8,640 nucleotides of DNA from Leptospira sp. (GTDB taxonomy: Bacteria; Spirochaetota; Leptospiria; Leptospirales; Leptospiraceae): contig JALOTI010000060.1 in NCBI GenBank assembly GCA_025457985.1, positions 1-8,640 of the forward strand. The letters are read 5' to 3'. The notes under the pieces were generated by a model, which searched no databases, was not told the DNA's origin, and worked only from the letters and a program-made list of their open reading frames with translations. Both the position numbers and the translations under genes were made by a program. Shown here piece after piece: positions 1 to 5,529 of the stretch (positions are counted from its first letter, which is position 1; each line of letters opens with the position of its first letter).

Positions 1-100
1 ACGACGACCTCGAAGCTCGCGTCGAAGAAGCCCCGCTTGATCGTGAGACCGTCGCCCAGGGGGAATACGCGACGTCGCGCCCCCAGGAGGAAGGGGAAGG
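1..100. other. GC-rich segment, probably foreign or chimeric
   Basis: By hand count 67 of these 100 bases are G or C, while the next 100 have 26. The break falls at about base 100, exactly where the clpA homology begins. The segment has no stop in any minus-strand frame. The minus frame covering roughly 99 to 3 reads like a natural protein fragment, including PLGDGLTIKRGFFDASFEVV, with about 28 of 32 codons ending in G or C. The complementary plus frame shares the same GC-rich third positions but gives an arginine/lysine-rich peptide that looks unnatural. I infer a piece of a coding region from a high-GC genome joined to the spirochaete DNA, by assembly or library chimerism or less likely by real recombination. 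The product is not recognised. Confidence 0.6.
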
Positions 101-2383
101 AACCTATCTACAGATTTAGAAAAAACCTTAGATTTTATAGGTAAAGAAGCTAAAAAGTATCATCATGAGTTTATTACATTAGAACATTTGTTATATGGTC
201 TTAGTTTTAATGAAAAAACAAAAGATGTTCTATTGAATGTAGGCTGTGACCTAGACTTACTTAGGAAAGATTTGGTGGAATACTTTGAAGGTGAACTATC
301 TACCATTGCTGTTCCTAATCTAAATGTACAACCTAGGTATACAGTTGGGGTTCAATTTGTTCTTCAGTTTGCCGCATTCCATGTACAAAACTCGGGAAAG
401 GATGAAGTGGATGGCACGAACATATTAGTTGCTCTTTTTCGAGAAGAAGATAGTCAGGCTTTTTTCCTTTTAGCAAAACAGAATATTACTAGACTCGATG
501 TCATTCGTTATATTTCGCATGGCATAACTAAAACGGATGAGTATGAGGAAGATGATCCTTTTTTTGTGGAAGGGGAAGGTAATGACACACAAAATCAAAA
601 AGAAAAAGTCTCCAGCTTGCAAAAGTTTTGCGTCAATTTAACGGAAAAGGCAAAACTCGGAAAATTAGATCCTTGCATTGGGCGTGACCAAGAAATTCAG
701 AGATTGATTCATGTATTATCTCGTCGAAGAAAAAACAACCCGATCTTCGTTGGAGAGGCGGGGGTGGGTAAAACTTCGATCGTGGAAGGTTTAGCTGAAA
801 AGATCGCCAATGGAGCTGTTCCTAAAGGACTATTGGATTTTGAGATCTATTCCCTCGATATGGGGCTCGTTATGGCTGGAACTAAATTTCGTGGAGAATT
901 TGAAGAAAGATTAAAGGATATCTTAGGCGAGTTTGTAGGTAGATCGAATCGTGTGTTGTTTGTTGATGAAATCCATACAATCGTAGGTGCAGGCGCTGTG
1001 TCAGGAGGAAGTTTGGATGCATCCAATCTGATGAAACCAGCTCTTGCGAACGGTGAGTTAAAATGTATCGGAACTACAACATATAAGGAATACAAAACTA
1101 TATTTGATAAAGACCATGCTTTATCTCGTAGGTTTCAAAAAATTGAAGTGAGTGAACCTTCGAGAGAAGACTCCATCCAGATTTTAAATGGATTAAAAAG
1201 TAAATATGAAAGTTTTCACGGAGTCCACTATAGCGTAAAAGCTATTGAAGCATGTGTTGATCTTTCCACTCAATATTTAAAAGACCGTCAGCTACCAGAT
1301 AAGGCCATTGATTTGATGGATGAAGCAGGAGCCTTTGTCAAATTAAGAGACGAAAAGAAAGATCGTGCTAAAAGTACGGTAGGTGTTTTAGAGATCGAAA
1401 CTCTCGTCGCAAAAATAGCAAAAATTCCAGAAAAAACTGTTAAATCAAACGATCGAAAAAAGTTAGAGTCTCTGGATGCAGAAATGAAATCGGTCGTGTT
1501 TGGACAAGATCATGCGATTACTCAAATTGTAGACGCTATACATTATTCTCGTTCAGGTCTTTCCGAAGAGACAAAGCCAATTGGTTCCTTTTTATTTGTT
1601 GGGCCTACAGGTGTAGGGAAAACCGAGGTTGCAAAAACTTTAGCATCAAAACTTGGTATTGAGTTTTTACGCTTTGATATGAGTGAATATATGGAAAAGC
1701 ATTCCGTTTCACGTCTTTTGGGTTCTCCTCCTGGATATGTAGGATATGATCAAGGTGGGCAACTTACGGATGCGATTTCCAAAAATCCGCATTCTGTTCT
1801 GCTCCTCGATGAAATTGAAAAAGCTCATGAAGATATATACAACATCCTTCTGCAGGTAATGGATCATGCAACCCTTACAGACAGTACGGGAAAAAAGGCG
1901 GATTTTAGGAATGTAATTCTTGTGATGACATCTAATACAGGTGCAAGTGAGCGCCAAAAGCCAATGCTTGGTTTTGACCCAGATTCGTATGATGATAGAT
2001 CCATCAAAGCAGTAGAAAGGACATTTACGCCTGAATTCAGGAATCGCCTAACATCTATTATAGAATTTAACAATCTAACTCTTCCAATTGTCGAAAAAGT
2101 AGTTGAACGAATGTTTGAGTCTCTACAATCTAAGGCGAAGGAAAAAGGAATCAAGATTTCAATTACACAATCTGCGATAACTCATCTGGCTAAAAAAGGC
2201 TATAGTAAAGAAATGGGAGCAAGACCAATTGAAAGGCTGATTTCTTCGGAAATTGGAAAGCCACTTTCTAAAAAAATACTGTTTTTGAAAGAGCCTAAAA
2301 ATATTGAGTACATCGTTGATACAGTGGACCCAGGAAGTAATGAATCAATTTCAATTCAGGAAAAAACTCTATCCTCTTCCTGA
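101..2383 (+). CDS. clpA: ATP-dependent Clp protease ATP-binding subunit ClpA, start codon missing
   Basis: ClpA is the cytoplasmic hexameric AAA+ unfoldase that feeds substrates, often delivered by ClpS, to the ClpP peptidase. Counting codon 101-103 as residue 1, the protein is 760 residues, close to the 758 of E. coli ClpA. An N-terminal ClpN domain spans about 1-140, with the family signature [11 protein letters not shown] at 21-31. Ring 1 has Walker A GEAGVGKT (218-225), Walker B VLFVDE (285-290), pore loop KFRG and paired arginines near 343-344. Ring 2 has Walker A GPTGVGKT (501-508), Walker B VLLLDE (566-571), pore loop GYVG, a probable ClpP-docking loop LGF (623-625) and sensor-2 GARP (706-709). 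The frame is open upstream to a TGA at 44-46 but holds no ATG or GTG; the only usual start is TTG at 188, which would remove the conserved first helix. The native start therefore lay at or just before 101 and was lost at the GC-rich junction. The 3' end overlaps a convergent gene by 28 bases. Confidence 0.93.
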   Translation, partial: NLSTDLEKTLDFIGKEAKKYHHEFITLEHLLYGLSFNEKTKDVLLNVGCDLDLLRKDLVEYFEGELSTIAVPNLNVQPRYTVGVQFVLQFAAFHVQNSGKDEVDGTNILVALFREEDSQAFFLLAKQNITRLDVIRYISHGITKTDEYEEDDPFFVEGEGNDTQNQKEKVSSLQKFCVNLTEKAKLGKLDPCIGRDQEIQRLIHVLSRRRKNNPIFVGEAGVGKTSIVEGLAEKIANGAVPKGLLDFEIYSLDMGLVMAGTKFRGEFEERLKDILGEFVGRSNRVLFVDEIHTIVGAGAVSGGSLDASNLMKPALANGELKCIGTTTYKEYKTIFDKDHALSRRFQKIEVSEPSREDSIQILNGLKSKYESFHGVHYSVKAIEACVDLSTQYLKDRQLPDKAIDLMDEAGAFVKLRDEKKDRAKSTVGVLEIETLVAKIAKIPEKTVKSNDRKKLESLDAEMKSVVFGQDHAITQIVDAIHYSRSGLSEETKPIGSFLFVGPTGVGKTEVAKTLASKLGIEFLRFDMSEYMEKHSVSRLLGSPPGYVGYDQGGQLTDAISKNPHSVLLLDEIEKAHEDIYNILLQVMDHATLTDSTGKKADFRNVILVMTSNTGASERQKPMLGFDPDSYDDRSIKAVERTFTPEFRNRLTSIIEFNNLTLPIVEKVVERMFESLQSKAKEKGIKISITQSAITHLAKKGYSKEMGARPIERLISSEIGKPLSKKILFLKEPKNIEYIVDTVDPGSNESISIQEKTLSSS

Positions 2384-2898
2384 AACGTCAAATAGCCAAA
2401 GACAAAACTGAGTATTAAGAACACTAAAAAGAAAAAGAACATAGGAGTGTAATGGAGTTCGTTTGAATTAACGAACTCGTAAAAAAAACGGTTGGGGTCT
2501 AAATATCCCCATACCACTAGTACTGTCGAAAGAAGTTGTGTAGAAAAGAACCAAATCCTTGTCCATGCTGCCTTCCAAAAACCTAAGAAAAAAAAGTTCA
2601 ACAAACTGAATAAAACAAATACAGCATTCAACTTTGGACCAAGATAAATTTTTTCATTATTTTCCAAAAACTGAATATTATAATAAAACCAAGGAGAAAG
2701 AGATCCAATCAGTTGTAAAAATAAGAATATAAAGAACATCTTATCAAAGAAAATTTTTGTATTCCAGTAGGAATATAGTGCTAGTGCAATTCTTTTTAAT
2801 AAATGTATCCAACCAGAAAGGACAACAGGTATCGCATTTACTATCTGCTGCAAATTTTCGGAAATAATATAGATGGATGAGGCTTTTTCAGACTTCAT
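2356..2898 (-). CDS. small hypothetical membrane protein with four predicted helices
   Basis: I do not recognise the family. The 180-residue protein has a roughly 50-residue amphipathic N-terminal region, then four hydrophobic segments at about 54-73, 90-112, 114-133 and 152-172. It ends in a short charged tail (QEEDRVFS). There is no signal peptide, so it is probably an inner-membrane protein with both ends in the cytoplasm. The start chosen is the ATG at 2898, because it forms an ATGA overlap with the stop of the preceding ridA gene. That suggests translational coupling and explains why no Shine-Dalgarno is seen. A longer frame starting at 2931 would lie inside ridA and is less likely. Its stop lies inside the end of convergent clpA. 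Function cannot be inferred; the pairing with ridA is the only context. Confidence 0.72.
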   Translation of the reverse strand: MKSEKASSIYIISENLQQIVNAIPVVLSGWIHLLKRIALALYSYWNTKIFFDKMFFIFLFLQLIGSLSPWFYYNIQFLENNEKIYLGPKLNAVFVLFSLLNFFFLGFWKAAWTRIWFFSTQLLSTVLVVWGYLDPNRFFYEFVNSNELHYTPMFFFFLVFLILSFVFGYLTFQEEDRVFS

Positions 2899-3353
2899 TG
2901 AACAGTTGCTACCAATTCTAACTCGACACATGCTCCGAGAGGAAGTGAGCTCACTCCGATGGCAAAACGAATGTGACGTCCTTTTTCTCCAAAAATTTTG
3001 GAAATAAGTTCTGAGGCACCATTTGCCACGAGATGGTGATCGGTAAAATCCGGAGTTGATGAAACAAAAACACCTAGTTTTACTATTTCCGAAACCTCAT
3101 CTAAACTGGGGATATGAAGTAGGAGAGAGGCAAGCGCATTGAGTACGCATTGTTCCGCTTCTTTTTTTCCCTCCTCTAGGCTGACTTGAGAACCAAGTTG
3201 TCCCGTTTTTCGCAGTGATCCTGAAACCAAAGGCAGTTGCCCTGATGTATAGATTGTGTTTCCAATTCGCTTGGATGGGACATAAATAGCCAGTGCTTTC
3301 GGCACTTCTGGTATGGAGATTCCGAGATTTTGAATGGATTCACTGGGTGTCAT
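2895..3353 (-). CDS. RidA/YjgF/YER057c/UK114 family protein
   Basis: This is a member of the Rid superfamily, small trimeric cytoplasmic proteins. The best-known member, RidA, hydrolyses reactive enamine/imine intermediates released by PLP enzymes such as threonine dehydratase. Numbering from a TTG at 3362 (155 residues), visible family features are TIYTSGQLPL near 36-45, the helix with STPDFTDHHLVANGASEL near 102-119, and HIRFAIGVSSLPLGACVELE near 130-149. Arg132 and Glu147 align by spacing with the E. coli RidA active-site Arg105 and Glu120, so deaminase activity is plausible. The HHLVANGASEL and GVSSLP wording suggests a subgroup distinct from canonical RidA, so no gene symbol is given. 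I prefer the ATG at 3353 (152 residues) over the TTG; neither has a clear ribosome site. The stop overlaps the next gene's ATG as ATGA. It diverges from the heat-shock genes across a short control region. Confidence 0.88.
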   Translation of the reverse strand: MTPSESIQNLGISIPEVPKALAIYVPSKRIGNTIYTSGQLPLVSGSLRKTGQLGSQVSLEEGKKEAEQCVLNALASLLLHIPSLDEVSEIVKLGVFVSSTPDFTDHHLVANGASELISKIFGEKGRHIRFAIGVSSLPLGACVELELVATVQ

Positions 3354-3390
3354 AGGGGACAAAAACCGGGAAAACCACGAATTTGGGATA

Positions 3391-3428
3391 AATTTTTATT
3401 TTTTTTAGAAAAAATTCGAAAAAAAAGA
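3391..3428. promoter_or_regulatory. T-tract/A-tract stretch upstream of the CIRCE region
   Basis: A run of T-rich sequence (3393-3406) is followed directly by A-rich sequence (3409-3427), giving an almost pure A/T block with partial symmetry around 3406-3409. Both flanking genes diverge from this region, so it cannot be a terminator for either. It lies just upstream of the suggested heat-shock promoter and is in the right place for an UP element or intrinsically bent DNA. The same block would also supply AT-rich promoter sequence for ridA on the other strand. This reading rests on composition and position only. Confidence 0.35.
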
Positions 3429-3433
3429 TGAAA

Positions 3434-3463
3434 TTAGCAGTCTATGTGTTAGAGTGCTAAAAA
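3434..3463 (+). promoter_or_regulatory. possible sigma-70 promoter for the sHSP operon
   Basis: TTAGCA at 3434-3439 matches the -35 consensus at 4 of 6 bases. TAAAAA at 3458-3463 matches the -10 at 4 of 6, with an 18-base spacer. Transcription would start near 3470, inside the CIRCE operator, which is the usual arrangement for HrcA-repressed genes. The match is weak and the region is so AT-rich that other assignments are possible. Confidence 0.3.
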
Positions 3464-3477
3464 ATAAAGCACTCTAA
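3449..3477. repeat. 10-bp perfect inverted repeat overlapping CIRCE
   Basis: TTAGAGTGCT (3449-3458) and AGCACTCTAA (3468-3477) are perfect inverted repeats separated by 9 bases. The arms have CIRCE core bases and the CIRCE spacing but the opposite order, with GAGTGCT first and AGCACTC second. The right arm is also the left arm of the proper CIRCE at 3466-3492, so three half-sites share two 9-base gaps. In RNA this would form a 10-bp hairpin that competes with the CIRCE hairpin. Confidence 0.85.
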
Positions 3478-3492
3478 ATATGAGAGTGCTAA
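3466..3492 (+). promoter_or_regulatory. CIRCE operator (HrcA binding site)
   Basis: The CIRCE consensus is TTAGCACTC, nine bases, GAGTGCTAA. Here the left arm is AAAGCACTC (3466-3474, 7 of 9), the spacer is exactly nine bases (3475-3483), and the right arm GAGTGCTAA (3484-3492) matches 9 of 9. CIRCE binds the HrcA repressor, which is released from DNA on heat shock in many bacteria. The site ends 2 bases before the Shine-Dalgarno of the first sHSP gene, so it strongly suggests HrcA control of this operon. hrcA itself is not in the window. Confidence 0.9.
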
Positions 3493-3494
3493 AT

Positions 3495-3499
3495 AGGAG
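3495..3499 (+). promoter_or_regulatory. Shine-Dalgarno AGGAG that sets the first sHSP start
   Basis: AGGAG lies 7 bases before the ATG at 3507, an ideal spacing. It is only 1 base from the ATG at 3501 and lies downstream of the in-frame ATG at 3480. It therefore selects 3507 as the start of the first Hsp20 gene. Confidence 0.75.
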
Positions 3500-3506
3500 A
3501 ATGGAG

Positions 3507-3950
3507 ATGCTTTTTAGAATCTTAGACACACCCACAAAAAACAACCAGTTTTGGAGGGATTTTGATCGGTTCAATGACGAGATCACACGAAGTATATTGG
3601 ACAGTCAGTTTGGATCCGTTCGAAACTATCCACCTGTAAATCTGTATACCAAGGAAGAGGAAGCTTTGGTGACTTGTCTTCTACCTGGGTTTACTTCTGA
3701 ATCCATTGACATTCAAATCAAGGACAATGTTCTTTCCATCTCTGGGAAACGAGTAAGAGAAGAACTTGCCGAGGGGACGGAAGTGCATAGGCGAGAAATC
3801 TTTGATGGAGACTTCCAAAGAACTTTGGAACTTCCATTTCGGGTAAATGCCGAAGCCGTACAGGCAAAATATAAGAATGGAGTCCTAAGTATTCACCTTC
3901 CAAGAAGGGAAGAAGACAGACCAAAAAAGATTTCTATCACTACAAACTAG
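3507..3950 (+). CDS. Hsp20/alpha-crystallin family small heat-shock protein, first of a pair
   Basis: Small heat-shock proteins are ATP-independent cytoplasmic holdases that keep unfolding proteins soluble for later refolding by DnaK/ClpB. From the chosen start the protein has 147 residues: a short N-terminal region (about 1-40, rich in Phe, Asp and Arg), then the alpha-crystallin domain. That domain carries LPGFTSESIDIQ near 59-70, the signature AKYKNGVLSIHLP at 120-132, and the C-terminal I-x-I anchor ISI at 142-144. All elements needed for dimer and oligomer assembly are present. The start at 3507 is chosen for its well-placed AGGAG; an in-frame ATG at 3480 lies inside the CIRCE operator and is rejected. 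It is the first gene of a two-gene sHSP operon. Leptospira genomes are known to carry such paired small heat-shock genes, but I cannot assign the exact name. Confidence 0.93.
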   Translation: MLFRILDTPTKNNQFWRDFDRFNDEITRSILDSQFGSVRNYPPVNLYTKEEEALVTCLLPGFTSESIDIQIKDNVLSISGKRVREELAEGTEVHRREIFDGDFQRTLELPFRVNAEAVQAKYKNGVLSIHLPRREEDRPKKISITTN

Positions 3951-3959
3951 GAGACTTGT

Positions 3960-4364
3960 ATGAGTATTTTAACTAAGGAAAATGAATCCAATCTATCAAC
4001 TAAAGAGATCGAAACTAACAAAACAGAAGTTCGACGACCAACAAAGATCTATTCACCTAATGTTGATATAATGGAAACACCTACCGAACTGAGATTTCGT
4101 GTGGAGATGCCTGGGGTAGATAGTCAGGATGTTCAGATCAGCATGGAAAAAGACCTTCTTTGTATAGAGGGAAAATTTTCTATCGAATTGGGAGATGGTG
4201 GTCAAATTCAATGGTCTGAATTTAAGGAAGGATCTTACCTTCGCAAATTTACCATTGGAAAGGCGGTAGATTCGGAACATGCTAAAGCTTCGGTAAACAA
4301 TGGAATCCTGGAACTGGTTCTTCCAAAAATAGAACCTAAAAAGACAAAAATTCAAATTCAGTAA
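3960..4364 (+). CDS. Hsp20/alpha-crystallin family small heat-shock protein, second of a pair
   Basis: This second sHSP is a 134-residue cytoplasmic holdase-type chaperone. A polar, charged N-terminal arm (1-30, little aromatic content) precedes the alpha-crystallin domain. The domain carries MPGVDSQDVQIS near 50-61, the signature ASVNNGILELVLP at 110-122 and the I-x-I anchor IQI at 131-133 near the very end. It is clearly diverged from its upstream partner, most of all in the N-terminal arm, which in this family governs substrate binding and oligomer size; the two may co-assemble or divide the work. Its Shine-Dalgarno AGGAG (3949-3953) overlaps the TAG of the first gene, 6 bases before the ATG, so both are translated from one heat-regulated mRNA. 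An intrinsic terminator follows about 50 bases downstream. Confidence 0.93.
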   Translation: MSILTKENESNLSTKEIETNKTEVRRPTKIYSPNVDIMETPTELRFRVEMPGVDSQDVQISMEKDLLCIEGKFSIELGDGGQIQWSEFKEGSYLRKFTIGKAVDSEHAKASVNNGILELVLPKIEPKKTKIQIQ

Positions 4365-4417
4365 GGGTGTTTGGGGAGTTAAATCAATAATCCTAAACCG
4401 AATCGTAATTCTAGAAT

Positions 4418-4447
4418 GCCGTAGCAAGTAGCTACGGCCTTTCTTTT
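4418..4447 (+). terminator. intrinsic terminator of the sHSP operon
   Basis: A perfect 8-bp GC-rich stem GCCGTAGC/GCTACGGC (4418-4425 and 4431-4438) with a 5-base loop AAGTA is followed by a T-rich run CTTTCTTTT on the plus strand. On the minus strand the stem is followed by mixed sequence, so it should mainly stop plus-strand transcription. The right arm contains the hisC stop codon (4432-4434 on the minus strand). Confidence 0.88.
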
Positions 4448-5529
4448 ACAATTTTTGAAATCTCTTCTACGAGTTTTTGATTCTCTTCTTTTGTACCTAT
4501 TGTAATACGTATGAACTCTTTAGATATGCCTGTGGAAAAGTAACGGATGAGGATTTGTTTTTCTTTTAGTTTTTGATAAATTGATTCTGGAGGAACGTTT
4601 GGTTTTGGTTTGCAGAAGAGAAAATTTGTCTCAGAAGGAAGCACAAAAAAGCCTAATCCTTCTAGTTCTTTTTTTAGAGATGATCTTTCTTCTATGACTA
4701 AGTTTCTCTTTTCCTTAAAATACTCTTTATCTAAGAAAGAAATCTCTGCAATCTTTTGTTCTAAAATCCCCACATTGTAAGAATCTTTGAGTTTTCGGAT
4801 GAGGCCAATTAACTCAGCATTTCCCATTAAATACCCAACTCGCAAACCTGCCAAGGCGTACGATTTTGAAAAAGTACGAGATATAACGAGATTTGGATAG
4901 TTTTGTATTTCGTCTACAAGGGAACTTCCATCAGGTGAAAAGTCTATATAGGCCTCGTCACATAGTACAATTCCAGAAAATGTTTCGCATAGTTTTTTGA
5001 TTTCTTCTTTGGGTTCCAAGATTCCTGTTGGAGCGTTCGGATATGCAAAACACAAAAGTTTTCCTTGTTCACTCCTAAGGCTTTCAAAATCAAAATGATA
5101 GTTTGAGAGCAAAGGTATACTTTTGAATTTTGCACCGACCATAACTTGTTCCGTCATGACAGGGTAGTAGGAATACGAAGGATCAGGCGAAACAACAACG
5201 TCACCTGGACCAACAACTGCTTGGAATAGGAGTCGAAGGGCCTCGTCGGATCCATTCGTAACTAAGATCTGGTCTGGCGAAAGTTTGTATTCAGCGGCGA
5301 TAGCAGTTTGGAGTCCAACAGAATGGTAGTTGGGATACTTTCGGAGAACTCCAGAATCGAATATCGAATCCATACATTCTTTGATTTTGGGAGAAGGTGG
5401 ATAGGGGTTTTCATTTGTATTGAGCTTTATTGTTTCGGAAGATAACGATGGTTGCTCCCCAGGGGTATAGGGTTTGAAGTCTATTACCTCTTTTCGAACA
5501 AAGGCTTCCATTTGTAATTTTTGTTTCAT
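4432..5529 (-). CDS. hisC: histidinol-phosphate aminotransferase family protein (HisC)
   Basis: This is a fold-type I PLP aminotransferase. HisC converts imidazole-acetol phosphate plus glutamate to histidinol phosphate in histidine synthesis, and many HisC enzymes also act on aromatic amino acids. The 365-residue length is typical. Visible features are KLNTNENPYPP at 35-45, VTNGSDEALR at 90-99, YPNAPTG at 163-169 (usually NPN-PTG), DEAYIDF at 191-197 holding the PLP-contacting Asp and Tyr, SRTFSKSYALAGLRVGY at 217-233 with the Schiff-base Lys222, and the C-terminal substrate Arg341 in FIRITIG. The ATG overlaps the leuA stop as ATGA; a second ATG at 5511 is possible. It is the last gene of its operon, and its final codons form part of the convergent terminator stem. 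No other his gene is near, so a role in aromatic or other transamination cannot be excluded. Confidence 0.9.
   Translation of the reverse strand: MKQKLQMEAFVRKEVIDFKPYTPGEQPSLSSETIKLNTNENPYPPSPKIKECMDSIFDSGVLRKYPNYHSVGLQTAIAAEYKLSPDQILVTNGSDEALRLLFQAVVGPGDVVVSPDPSYSYYPVMTEQVMVGAKFKSIPLLSNYHFDFESLRSEQGKLLCFAYPNAPTGILEPKEEIKKLCETFSGIVLCDEAYIDFSPDGSSLVDEIQNYPNLVISRTFSKSYALAGLRVGYLMGNAELIGLIRKLKDSYNVGILEQKIAEISFLDKEYFKEKRNLVIEERSSLKKELEGLGFFVLPSETNFLFCKPKPNVPPESIYQKLKEKQILIRYFSTGISKEFIRITIGTKEENQKLVEEISKIVKERP

Noticed and set aside
847..2154. Minus-strand open frames antisense to clpA
   Set aside because: They fall over the conserved AAA+ domains of clpA, and the peptides show no domain character.
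2899..2931. Upstream ATG at 2931 for the small membrane protein
   Set aside because: It would overlap ridA by 37 bases. The ATGA overlap at 2898 is a more usual arrangement.
3391..3428. Reading the T/A tracts as a terminator
   Set aside because: Both flanking genes point away from the region, and there is no GC-containing stem.
4053..4427. 124-codon minus-strand frame over the second sHSP gene
   Set aside because: It is antisense to a clear alpha-crystallin domain and runs through the terminator hairpin.
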